A stretch of DNA of 64,000 bases from Cynocephalus volans (Eukaryota; Chordata; Mammalia; Dermoptera; Cynocephalidae), in contig NC_084463.1 in assembly GCF_027409185.1 (NCBI RefSeq), positions 50,400,907-50,464,906 on the forward strand, read 5' to 3'. Made by a program: the position numbers and the translations under genes. The notes beneath the pieces are model-generated. The model did not search any database and was not told the origin of the DNA. It saw nothing but the letters and a program-made list of their open reading frames with translations. Positions 21,501 through 32,555 of the stretch are shown piece after piece (position 1 is the stretch's first letter; each line of letters starts with the position of its first letter).

Positions 21501-24500
21501 AGCTGATGAAAATATACTTTGACGTTATGCAGTAGAATCTTGCAGTATTTGGTCAGGCTAGAGTTTCTATGAGTAGGAGCTACATGATGTTCTATTATTA
21601 GGGAGACATAGGCCTTTCTGTATGAAAAAGCTTCTATTCAACTAGAAAACATTATGACTATTATGAGAACATTTTAATTTCCCTTTGAAGATGTCAATTG
21701 GATAAAACTTATCCATAAGTATTCAAAAGGCCCAGCATATGATGGAAATGCACCACCTGAGTTTTGTAATGCCTTACCAGAGTTTGACCAACCCAACACT
21801 GGTTATAGACCACTTTAGCAAATTTTGAAATACTCAATTCATCATTTTCATATAATTTCTATCATTCTATTTAGCCCACAATGAATCATGGAGAGAAGAG
21901 TTTTTAATAATGGAAACGTTTAGGACTCAGGAAAGACCAGGCAGCTATCTGGTCCCTCCATATGTCCACACTTAACATTAAATTCGCATTTTTAAATGCC
22001 AACTTTTCCCCCAATTCAAGCGCATGATTGTTTATTAACCAATTTATCATAGATAATTTGACTTGAATCAATCTTATGGAGTTTATTTAAATTGCATATT
22101 TAACAATTTCCATATTAGCTGACTTAGCATGGAAAAAGGTGAATACATTTTCTTTGTGTTCAATTAATTCTTGTTTTGCTGGATTTTAAACTAGCAGTTT
22201 TATAAACCAACCACTTTATTCAATAGAATTCTGGAAATTTTACTCAGTCCAATGGTATGATCTCAGTTATCACAAAACTGTAATTGTCAGAATCTTTTCA
22301 AAGAATCTTCTCAAGTATAAAACATTTCTTATTTATAGTTGTTTAAAGTAATTATCAGAAAAACACAAGACTAAAACAATTCATTGTCTGTGGATGGCAA
22401 GAGTTAAAATGGCCATGGTTAAAGATCCAGCGACAGTTTGTTATAATGCAACTGACAAGGAAATTTCATTATTTCTGTAACATGCAATATTTTACAATAA
22501 CTGAAATTAAGATATATAGTTATACCAAGACTGTCAAAATTCTAGAAATTTTATACAATTCCTGATACACATATTAACAACATGACCATATAATATTACC
22601 TAAAAAGTGTTCTCCATTAATTTTTACTTGACAAGCTTTGTACACAATTTAATATATCAAATAAGCCTAACTAAGTTTAACATTTTACTTTTTATAAGGA
22701 GAGAGAATAAATCATTTTAAGATATTCTGGGGGAACGTATGTACAGTCCCAAAGTGTATACAAGGTAAAGGTCTTAATTTAAAATTTGATTTTGGAAATT
22801 TGTGAAAAATGTTAAAGATTTTAAGACACTTGATTGAAATAAGATTATAAGTCACTATAGAAAAGTACTTATTGATTTAACAAGAGTAATAATTAAAAGA
22901 CTTCAAATGCAAATACGGAAAGGCATGTAAGTGTACAAAAATACACACATAAAAACAGTTCTTTTAATAGAGAGGGCTTGATTTATCTAAGTAATCAAAC
23001 ATCTGATATATAAAAAACATAAATCACAGGAAATGATCTTGCTAAAACTCAGAATTTTGTGTACTAGGCCAATAACTTAAAAGGTAAAGAAAAATGGTTC
23101 ACAATTTCTTATTAAAAGCTGGCATACACTTCAAAAGAGCCTTGTTGTTGTAACAGACAGGACCATTGGTGTCCCTTTAATATTAATGCTCAGTTAAAAA
23201 TTATAAATCAATTTCTTCAAACCTTAGCCATCTGATTACATATAAAATTCATTTGTCAAGAGTCCTCTTCCACAAACCCTCTATAACTTTTTTACATACT
23301 TTCAGTATTTGTACTATTCTTTTCCTCATTGTGAAACATAGTTACTGTCAGACAAAAATTAGTATCTTTATTTCTAAACAAAACAAAACCCATTCTCATA
23401 CCCTACAGCTTTTCTTACAAAAATCACAACTTACCTTTCTTGTATACCTGCATATATAGTTATTTAGCTTATTATTTCTAGTATATTAATTACACATCTT
23501 AATTAAAATTCTTGACACTTATTAATGTTAATTTCCATTAAAACTATGAAGCAAGCACTCATGAACTGTCTGTTACATACCAACATTCTTTAATTCACTA
23601 CCATTTAACAATATCTAGAAGCATCTGCTTTCTCATACTGCAAGTTTTTAATGTAGCAAATTTTACTAACAGGCCCAACTATGTTTTCCTCTTTGCAATA
23701 AAAAGCTGAAGAGAAAGCTACTTTTATCTATATCTACTTAGTTTTTCTTCCTTCTTTCCTTCGAGTAGAACAAAATTGTACACAGATGTGGAAAGCTTTT
23801 TATTAATATTTGTATAAAAATTTAATATTTTTCTTTTCCCAATTTTAAGTATCTTTTTCTGATGATGATGACTCATCTCCCCTAAAGACACATCTTAAAG
23901 GGGCAGCTGCCGCATTCTAGAGAAGACAGAGTCCACAATTTATATCTCAGAGTCACTCGGTTAAGATTTTAGGCTTAGATAAAGTTCCAGTTAAGGCAAG
24001 ACGGCCAGGAACAGTATTTTAAACAAAGGTAGGGTATGTAATGTAGTTTAAAATCAATGCCTTCTCTATTTTCAGTGATTTAGTCCTTCCTTCTCTGATG
24101 CAGAGAGAAAGACACCCTTAAAAATATAGGTTTTCATTATAGATGTAAATTACTCTTACAAAAGAGTGTATAAATAACCAAATTAAAATAATACTTGTCA
24201 GAGGAGCATATTTTGAAGACTAGTTTGGTTAGATTAGATGTTTACTAACCCAGGTTGTGTGTGTATGTATTTTATAACATGATTACTCAATTCAGGGTGG
24301 AGTCCATAGAAAAACAGAAAAAGTTTTGTTTTGTTTTGCTTTGTTCTGTTTATAACTGGACTTAACATAGATATTTCTAATCCTGCATTGTAGTCAGAGA
24401 TGGATGTGTTCTTTTTCTTTCTTTCTTTCTTTCTTTTTTAACATTGAATAACAGACCAGTCAGTATTTTTTTTTCCTTCAAGAATGATTTTGGGGTAATA

Positions 24501-25634
24501 CCAAAGATCATGGAAAGACAACAATGATGAAAAAGGTGGGCAGAGTGTATAGTCAGCGGGGGTTCTAGAAGAGGGGTTTCTGTTGATTGAGAGGTTTTCA
24601 TGAAAGTGAGACTGAACAGAGAAAACAGAGAGAACTAATTCTCATAAGTGTATGTGTTTACCTGAAAATGATCTAAATATCAATTAAAAAGATTCAAACA
24701 CAGAGGGCCGAGCCCGTGGCGCACTCGGTAGAGTGCTGCGCTGGGAACGTGGCGACGCTCCCGCCGCGGGTTCAGATCCTATATAGGAATGACCGGTGCA
24801 CTCACTGGCTGAGTGCAGGTCAAGGAAAAAAAAAAAAAAAAAGATTCAAACACAGAGACATTCTGGGCTTAATTCTTAACACCTATCAGAGGGAGGCTCT
24901 TTTGTTTTGCTTTTTGTTTTTGTTTTTTCCTGAGAGATTGTTTATTGTCCCTGTATTCAAGCCCATGAGGGTTTCCTTTAGTTTCAGCCAAAAAGACCAC
25001 ACCGTAGCAATACATTTTTCATGGCTAAGGCTGAACAATGAAGGCAGACATGTCAGAGCACAGGCTTTTTCACTTTAGGGTCCCTCAGCTTTTGTTTAAC
25101 TGTGAGAAGGTTTTCATAATTCCCTTAGCTGTTGTAGCAGTAAAGACATGTACCTGTAAGCCTTTTAAAAGTAAATTCTCCATAGTGACCACTGTAACTC
25201 TGTTACCTTTTCTAAGGTATATCCATTTCTCTAGAAAAGCACAGATATTGGGTTCATAGCTGTTATGCATAAAATTGGCTGGAGGTCCAAGTGGAGAATT
25301 TCTACACCCTTTGGATTCAGGTGAGCCCATGATTTTCTGTATTCTCGTAACTTTACCTACCAAATGTCTACTACTGGACATAATCCAGTTTTAAAAATCA
25401 GATACAATGCAATTCTGGGCCCACTCCAGTCAAAGAATTGCTCAAATTATGTCCTAGAGGTCAAAATGCAAATTCACAGAGCTTGAATTCAAGAGGAAAC
25501 TCATCCATGATCTCCAGTCTCCTTGAGAGAGTAATGGGTAAAATGAGCTTGGCAGATGCCTTTGTTTGGTTACTTACTCCAGGTACCTTTGCTTGGTTAC
25601 TAGGTACTAATGGAAATCATCAGATATGTCATTT
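21501..25634 (-). other. AT-rich block; probable ERV internal region
   Basis: About 4.1 kb of AT-rich DNA without recognised genes. Directly to its right are a primer binding site and an LTR, both minus-strand. The internal region of that provirus should therefore run leftward through here. I cannot identify gag, pro or pol domains: the minus-strand frames are short (for example 25085-25381, 24377-24601) and resemble nothing I know. I found no matching second LTR at the left end near 21500, where L1 sequence begins. A short CTTT microsatellite lies at about 24412-24437. Confidence 0.35.
24705..24840 (+). mobile_element. tRNA-derived SINE (GGCCGAGCC type)
   Basis: A full-length copy. The head gggccgagcccgtggcgcac is at 24705. 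A B-box-containing ggttcagatcc and the TATATAGG box follow, then a 3' unit 'ggtgcactcactggctgagt' and an A-tail. The target duplication aagattcaaacacagag is found before (24689-24705) and after (24841-24857) the element. High CpG retention indicates a recent insertion. Confidence 0.95.
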
Positions 25635-25654
25635 GGATTCCACTTCTAACACCA
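25635..25654 (-). promoter_or_regulatory. Retroviral primer binding site, tRNA-Leu type
   Basis: Minus strand: TGGTGTTAGAAGTGGAATCC. It starts 3 nt inside the LTR end. The 3' end of mammalian tRNA-Leu(CAA) reads ..AATCCCACTTCTGACACCA, so its PBS would be TGGTGTCAGAAGTGGGATT. The match has two mismatches over the first 17-18 positions. This fixes the LTR as the 5' LTR of a minus-strand provirus. Leucine primers are typical of the ERV-L group. Confidence 0.75.
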
Positions 25655-25657
25655 AAC

Positions 25658-26067
25658 TGTTAAAAAAACTTTCAACCATATAAATTTAACAGAGTTCACT
25701 TGAACAAAAAATGATCCATGGTCACGCAGCACTCAGACTAGAAGCAGTTCCACCAACCATCAATGTGAACAGCAAATTTTAATAGGCCAGACACAGAATT
25801 AAAGTTGAGAGATTACCTGGCTGCAGCTAGGTGTCTGCCTTACTTGTGCATGATGCGATGAGTTAGCTGCCTGTGATTGGTTGAATTCTGGCTTTCTGTG
25901 ATGGCTGAAACCTTGTGATTTGTTACAAATATATATATATATGTATATATACATACTTTTATGTTAAGGTTTTATTTGATTATACACTGTGTTAGAGAGA
26001 TATTTTTTATGTAGAAACTCAAAATATGGAGAAAGGCTCAGGTTATTGACCCCGTGATTGTTTAACA
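25658..26067 (-). mobile_element. ERV 5' LTR, minus orientation
   Basis: A 410-bp block whose ends are inverted copies, TGTTAAA..TTTAACA. It is followed on the minus strand by a 3-nt spacer and a tRNA-Leu-like primer site. The flanks show no direct duplication, which agrees with a proviral LTR and not a solo LTR. A TA-rich stretch (25925-25955) lies inside. The Leu primer suggests an ERV-L relative, but the sequence differs from the ERV-L-type LTRs at 45791 and 49776. Confidence 0.7.
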
Positions 26068-26179
26068 CAATCACAAGATTTAAAAAATGGGTCAATTACC
26101 TAAGAAACAGCAAGGGGACTTTTTTCTACTCATTACTCAAAATTTGGAAGTACAAAAATATTGATAAATGCAAGTTTAT

Positions 26180-27535
26180 AAAAGAAATCTGAAGTGATTC
26201 CAAGATGGAAGACTGAGAACCTTGGGGCCATATTCCCACAGGAAAACATAAAATGAACAATAATGAACCATAATAATTTTGTATGAACATTGGAAACAAG
26301 TTAAAAAGCCACAGCAGCCATACACTTAAAGAATAAAAGAATACACTTAAAATGGTAGAAAATCCTTTTTTTTTTTTTTTTTTTGCTTTCTCTTGTTGCA
26401 GCCCCTCACTGGACTGGTGTAGTGTGGCTCAGTTAGGGAAGAGCCACCTGATTCCTGTTTTTTTCCCATAGGATGGAGAGAGTGTCACTTGCTTGCAATG
26501 TTCTGGCTAGTCTAAGGCTTCCTGAAGGATTGCTCTCTGTTTCACCTGACTCACACTGCCAACAGAAGTGGCAGCATAGTTCAAATGTCAGGTAGAAGGT
26601 CATTAAAAGAAGTGGTTGGTCAGGAACGTGTGAGAGCTGCAGGAGAACTATAGACCTGTGGGCACCTGGGGGCAAGATAATATGAGCAAAAAAAACAACA
26701 ACAAGAAAACACCTAAGGTTTTGAGACTCTTACGGAAATTAAGACATTTAACAGCAGCCATGCATAAAGGAGAATTAGAAAAAAAATGAATCTTAAAAAC
26801 ATTGTAAGAGGGGCCGAGCCTGTGGCGCACTCGGGAGGGTGCTGCGCTGGGAGCGCGGCGACGCTCCCAGCGGCCGCAGGTTCGGATCCTATATAGGAAT
26901 GGCCGGTACACTCACTGGCTGAGTGCCGGTCACGAAAAAGAAAAAAAAAAAAAAAAAAAAACATTGTAAGAGGACCAAGTACTTCAACACCAGTCTAATT
27001 ATTTAATGTCTTCTATTGCATAGAATTGTTCTGCGAAGTCTGATAGAGTTTAATGTTTTGTCAAGTGTCCAACTTTTAATAAACATGTACCAGAGAATAA
27101 GGATAACATCAGTCATTCCAAGCAAGCAAGTGAGCAAACAACCAAAATACTCCAGAACCTGATCCTAAAGGCAGGCTTCAGATTTGCTTGATGAGTTTTT
27201 CCAGCAACTCTCCTAAATATGCTCAATAAAACAAAAGAGAGCACAACAGACAACCACATAAAATAACAAAAATGATGTATGAAGAAAATTAGAATATCAA
27301 AAAAAGATATAAATATTATCAAAATAACGAAAGAAATTCTGGAGCTGAAAGCACAATAATAAAATTTTAAAATTCAGTAAAAGTGCTTAAAAAAAAAAAA
27401 GACTCAAACAGACAGGAAAATAACCAGCAAAACTGAAGAAAAGCCATTTGAAATGATCAAAAAAGAAAAAAACAGCAATGAAAAAAGTGAACAAAACTTA
27501 AGGGACTTATGGGAGTACATTTGGTAGTTTTAAGG
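26180..27535 (+). mobile_element. Old LINE-1 5'/ORF1-region fragment
   Basis: Starts with an L1 5'-end-like 'gattccaagatggaagactg' near 26197. It later follows the ORF1-type coiled-coil region of older L1s ('gaaattctggagctgaaag', then 'aaaacttaagggacttatggg'). No frame survives. A SINE is nested at 26811-26960, and an A/T run near 26367 suggests another small rearrangement. Confidence 0.55.
26811..26960 (+). mobile_element. tRNA-derived SINE (GGCCGAGCC type)
   Basis: A full-length copy with intact head, B-box region, TATATAGG box and a long A-tail. The target duplication acattgtaagagg occurs at 26799-26811 and 26961-26973. It is one of the best preserved copies in the window. Confidence 0.95.
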
Positions 27536-27539
27536 TACA

Positions 27540-29395
27540 CACATTTTATCATGAATGGTTTTTCTAATTTCCTTTTTAGAATGTTAAGAAATAGTGGTTA
27601 AACATAAACTCATATTAGTGTGTTAATTTTGTACTATCTAATTTAGCTGAATTCGGTATGAATTCGCTCTTTAAAACAAAATGCTTAGGGTTTCCTTCAT
27701 ATAAGCTTATGTTATCTGCTAATAGACATAATTTTTTCTTTCCCATCTACATGCTTTTTTCTATATGTGTGTGCAAGTGCTCTGGCTAAAATTTCCAGTA
27801 CTGTGTTTAACAGAAGTTTAAAAGTGGATATCCTTGTCCTGTTTTTGATCTCAGAGAAAAACCTTGCAGTCTTTCACCTCTCAATATGTCAGCTGTGAGC
27901 TGTTTACATACGGCCTTCAGCATATTGCAGTCATTTCCCCATATTTCTAATTGCCGAGTGCTATTGTAAAAGAAAGAAGTGCTAAAAGCTGTCAAATGTT
28001 TTCCTGTATCAAATGAAATAATTCTATGGTTTTATGCATTTATTGTTACTGTGATATATTACATTTATTAAATTTTGTGTGTTGAACCATTATTCTATTC
28101 CAGGAATAAAGCACAGTATTTTGTTTAATATAATGTTATCACTATTGATATTACCTATATTATAACTGTATATATTCAGAATAAATTGACAGTATTATTA
28201 TATTATAGAATAGCCCTCTTTATCTTCACTAACAATTTTTTTGTTTTAACGTTTATTGTCTGATTTTAGTATAGCCACTCTGGCTTTCACATGTTTGCAT
28301 TTGTGTATAAATACTTTTACATTTATCTTATTTGTGTCTTTGGATCCAATGTGAGAGTCTTATAGAGTACATGAGGATACTGCAAAGAGTTTGTGGAAAA
28401 ATAGAATTAAAATATAATATGAATCTTTCCATGAAAGTTGTGAAGTACCCTCATATATTTTCATCTTGTTGTTATTGATGATACTGTTTTTCAGATTCAG
28501 TTAGACAATCTCTAACTTTTGAAAGGATTAACCAGTCCTTTCATGTCCAATGTTGATATTGATACAGTTGAATTTGCATCCGACATTTACTTTTTGTTTT
28601 TTATAGACCACATGCCCTTTAGGATATTTTATTCTTTTTCCTGCTTTCATTTGCTTTAAGTGATTCTTTTTCATGTCGCATTTTAATATATTTAAAATTT
28701 ACTTCTATACGTTTTCAGTTTTTTCTCACTGGTGTCTCTAGGAGTTATCGTTTGCATCTAACTCATCAGAGTCTGCTTCAGAATTATTTTAAAACAGCTC
28801 TAATGAACTACAGAAATGTTATTTCTATATATCTCTATTTCTTTCCCCCAACTTCTTTAGTATTGTTATTTTATGTATATGTTACAAACTCAAAAATATA
28901 ATGTTCTGACTTTCTCTATGGAATTATATTTATTTTTAAAAAGCTGAGAGAAGTTAGTTGATCAATTATATATTTACATTTTCCATGATAACCTTCTCTT
29001 CTCTTATTCTTTTCATTTTTCCTGTGAATTCAAGTTATTATCTTCAGTGATTACCTTGACTCAATATAGCTTTGATTCTCCAGGTCCTGGTGTAGCTATT
29101 AGAAAATATATCTATATATTTATAGACCCAATTTTTTGGTTACATATATATATTTTATGCAATTGCTTTTAAAAATAACTTATTAAAAATAAATATACAT
29201 TCATACTGTCTTCTATAATTACAAAATTACTTTTATCAGTGCTCTTTCTCTTTTTCTGTGCCCTCAATTTACCCTCTGTTGTCACTGAGGGACTACACTT
29301 TAATATTTCTTATAAGGTAAGTGTGCTAGCAGCAAATTTTCTTTTTCTTTATCTGGGATTCTTTATTTTGCCTTTAGTTTTCTCATAATTAATTA
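27540..29395 (-). mobile_element. Old LINE-1, antisense
   Basis: The plus strand shows antisense RT-region words such as 'ctctggctaaaatttccagt' and 'tgtcctgtttttgatctcag', then endonuclease-side sequence further right. Old and diverged, with no usable frame. A MITE is nested at 28369-28456. The right part (from about 28600) is too decayed for me to be sure of its limits. Confidence 0.65.
28369..28456. mobile_element. Palindromic mariner-like MITE, copy 2
   Basis: Homologous to 9536-9622. The left arm (ending ..gtttgtggaaaaatag) and the right arm (aatctttccatgaaag to ccctcatata) are reverse complements with few mismatches. TA flanks are present. Non-coding, probably mobilised in trans by a mariner-type transposase. 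Confidence 0.65.
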
Positions 29396-29399
29396 ATTA

Positions 29400-29502
29400 A
29401 TTAAATTAATTTTGCTAGCTGACCAGAATGGGGATCTGAACCTTTGACCTTGGTGTTATACCACCATGCTCTAACCAACTGAACTAACCAGCCAGTCATG
29501 CC
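29400..29502 (-). mobile_element. tRNA-Ile-like SINE, antisense
   Basis: On the minus strand: ctggctggttagttcagttg, an A-box GGTTAGAGC, a 'ggtataacaccaaggtc' anticodon-side segment and a B-box-like ggttcagatcc. The tail side is an AT-rich taat/ttaa run (29385-29412). It is related to 45205-45310 and 319-440. Confidence 0.85.
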
Positions 29503-30530
29503 TTTAATTTTGATATATAGCTTTGGTGGATACATAATTCTCGGTTAAAAGATATTTGTTTGTTTGTTTGTTTGTTTTAACACCGAATAAAAATAAGAAG
29601 AGGTTTTAAAGGACTTTCAAGAAGGCAAACAGATCCAAACCTAGGACGGTTGCCTGGATTGAGCAATGAGGTCATAATGATAAAAGTTGATGATAGATTG
29701 TACTGGGTTGGAGATAGCTAGAAGAATTATACTTGAAGACAGAAGTCTGTGTGGTAGGTGGTCCTGACTGAGTCCAAGTGGAGAAAATGTGAGGGGATCA
29801 GAGAAGACGTGTGGTAAGTACATCAGGCTGAATGCAAACAGGCTGGGAGCTGGAGTACTGTTCTCAGTTTCATAGGTTTAGAAGACTAAAACTCACCACT
29901 GTAAAAACCACATATTTAATTAGAAAAGAGAAAATTGTGACAGATAAAATGATGTGTGGTAAGGTTAGGGTTAATTACCACAAAAAATGTTGTTTATGGG
30001 TTGTCAGAGAAACAATAACTTTGGAAGTTGCTAAGGAGTGGGTGCTCTAATGCTGAGTGCATGAAATAAAACAGTCCCATGAGTAGAAGCTGCCGAGGAG
30101 ACTGAGAATGAAAATGGCAGAACACATCACCCCAGGACCTGATACTAAGTAAGATATATTTGGAAGGGCAATGTATATTCCAGACCTCAGTGCTGCTTAA
30201 CATGGAGATGTTCTTTCTTCCTTCTATACGTGCAAGTGCCAAAATTGGCATACTGGTGGATAGTGAAAAGTATCCTGAATTCTGCTTTCCATGCCTGGTG
30301 CTCTAGCTTAGAGTTGCGTCCTCTGGAAGACAGAGCACCTTATTTAAGTAGGTCTGCCAGAGGGGGCATTTTCTTAATTCCCGCCAAAGTGCTTATATTC
30401 TAGGTATAGCTTTAAAAGCCAGAAACCAATAGGAAACATGTATTAAGACCAGCAGGAATTACTCAAAACATTGAGGGTATATTGAGAAATCTAAGAGACA
30501 TTCTACTCATTTATGTTAGAATTATTGGTA
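29503..30530. other. Unassigned intergenic sequence
   Basis: About 1 kb that I cannot assign. A short (TTTG)n run lies at about 29550-29577. No coding frame is convincing. Confidence 0.35.
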
Positions 30531-30534
30531 AACA

Positions 30535-31705
30535 AGGGAATGTCCTGCCAACTGCCTGACCATGAGCCAAGGTGAGCACCATCCCACATGCCACTTCTGT
30601 GGGCCCAGACCCAAGCCTCAGAAAGGCCCACCCAAAGCCTGAGAAGGAGCCAAGGTGGTCTACCACAGCCACTGCCACATCTACTGCCACTGCAAGGATG
30701 GCTCACCACCAGAGTGGCAGCCAGTGCCAGCCTGCAGGGAGCCCACTGCACACATGATTGCATTGAACCAGGAGTCACCAGTAGAACTTACAAATAGAGA
30801 AAGCCTTTCTCCTCATAGCCCAATCCAGAGTAATAGAGGAAACAAGTGCCCTACCAGATGACCAAACATCAATGAAAAAGTACTAGAACTGAAAATGAAC
30901 AAGAAGATATGACACCATCAAAGGAATACAGTAACTCTAAAATACCAGATCCCATAGAGCAAGAAACCCTAGAAATGTCTGAAAAGGAATTCTAGGCAGT
31001 GATCTTAAGACAACTCAAAGAGGTGAGAGAAGACTCAATTATGGAACACAATAAAATAAGAAAAAATATCCAGGATATGAAGGGGGAAATTTAAAAAGAG
31101 ATTAATACCTTAAAAAGTAATATAAAACTCCTAGAACTGAAGGATTCATTCAGTGAAATAAAAAGCACAACAGACAACTTGAGCAGCAGGCGAGAGCAAG
31201 GAGAAGAAAGAATTTCAGATCTCAAAGATGGTATTTTTGAAATAACTTAGGCAGACAAAAAAAGGAAAAGAGAATTTTAAAAAAGAAAAAAATCTAAGAG
31301 AGCTAGCAAACAATCTCAAATGCACAAACATCTGAATCACTGGTATTCCAGAAGGGGAGGAAAAGGAAGTTACGCTGAATACCTAGTTAGGGAAAAATAA
31401 TGGAAAGCATCCCAGACATAGGGAGAGTCACAGACTTTCATATCCAGGAAGCCCAAAGATTGCCAAACATATTCAATCCAAAAAGATCCTCTCCAAGACA
31501 CATTCTTGTCAAACTGGCAAAGCTCAAAGACAAAGAGAATTCTAAAAGCAGCAAGAAAAAAGCATCAAGCCAACCATAACGGAGCCCCATTAGACTAACA
31601 ACAGACTTCTCAACTGAAACCTACATTCCAGAACAAAACAGGACGATATATTCAAAATACTGAAAGAAAAAAATTGTCAGCTAAGAATTCTATACCCAGC
31701 AAGAG
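30535..31705 (+). mobile_element. LINE-1 5' UTR and ORF1 region
   Basis: Starts with a GC-richer L1 5'-UTR-like part (30540-30870). An ORF1-type region follows, rich in Lys/Glu codons with coiled-coil character, and then the segment around 'tatccaggaagcccaaagat' and 'ttctatacccagcaagagta' found in older L1 5' halves. Stops and frameshifts are frequent. The L1 stops at about 31705, where retroviral env sequence begins, and resumes at about 32556 within ORF2. Confidence 0.75.
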
Positions 31706-32062
31706 TAGTGTTGCAAAACAGGATCGCTCTAGACAGGCTTACCACTGCCCAAGTGGGCAGCTGTGCCGTTATTAAGACAGAATGTTGTATGTATATTCCT
31801 GATTTCTCTTACACTATCTCCCTTGCTCTGAAAACCACGCATGCCAAAATTAAGGCTATTGATGCTAGTGCCCAAGACCCTTTCTCAGATTGGTTTTTCT
31901 CACTTGGCTCACTCTGGGAAAAAAGTCATAATAAGAGTAGCGGTAGTGACAGGAGTGCTGTTGTTCAGCACTTGTGGGCTGTACTGCATTTATGGTATTT
32001 GGATGCAATGCACAATTCGCTACTCCACCCTAGGGGACATGCAGAAGATTAATGTGCTGTGA
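31706..32062 (+). pseudogene. Retroviral env transmembrane-subunit fragment
   Basis: An open frame at 31708-32052 begins in the heptad region of a retroviral TM subunit and contains a C-X6-CC motif (codons at 31762-31788), the disulphide-loop hallmark of gamma-type envelopes. A downstream hydrophobic membrane-spanning stretch lies in another frame (31841-32062, hydrophobic around 31925-32000). A frameshift between about 31850 and 31920 therefore separates ectodomain from anchor. The surface subunit and fusion peptide are absent. In a virus this subunit drives membrane fusion, but this remnant is broken and cannot. It lies within L1 sequence and is followed by an LTR-like block. Confidence 0.8.
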
Positions 32063-32545
32063 AGACTGAGAGTGGAATAGTCATATGTAGGAGTGGAATG
32101 TAGGGTAAATGCTGGACATAGCCCTATTCCCTCCTCCCCATACTACCAGAGTTCCTCCTTCCCCTGGGGAAACTACTCCTGGCCAAAGTAGTTATCTAGG
32201 GGAAGGCATGCATCCTTTAAGACAAACAGGGCTGGAGGGAGCAGGGAACCTAAGTAAATGAACAAGCACTCTGGCACCAGAAGAGTAGAGAGTAGGTAAC
32301 TTATCTACTCAGCCAGATTTCCTGCACACTCTGAGTTACGTGAGTGAGATGAGAGTCTACATGTAAGTCCGAAAATAATTTATACCACTACTCTGATCTG
32401 TTCACTATATAACTGTTCTTATGTACCCCATAGCAGTGTGGATATCTGACTGACCCACCACCATCAGTGACTCTCATAAATCTAATAAACCAATGTCTCT
32501 ACCAGCTGGACCACCAAGAGTGTTCTTTGGAGTTGGCAAACACTA
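32063..32545 (+). mobile_element. Probable 3' LTR of the env-carrying ERV
   Basis: About 480 bp follows the env fragment. It has a TATA-like 'ctatataact' (near 32406) and 'aatctaataaaccaatgtct' (AATAAA near 32484), the usual LTR order. Exact ends are unclear, since no obvious polypurine tract and no target duplication are visible. L1 ORF2 sequence resumes at about 32556. Confidence 0.55.
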
Positions 32546-32555
32546 CATAAGTGCC

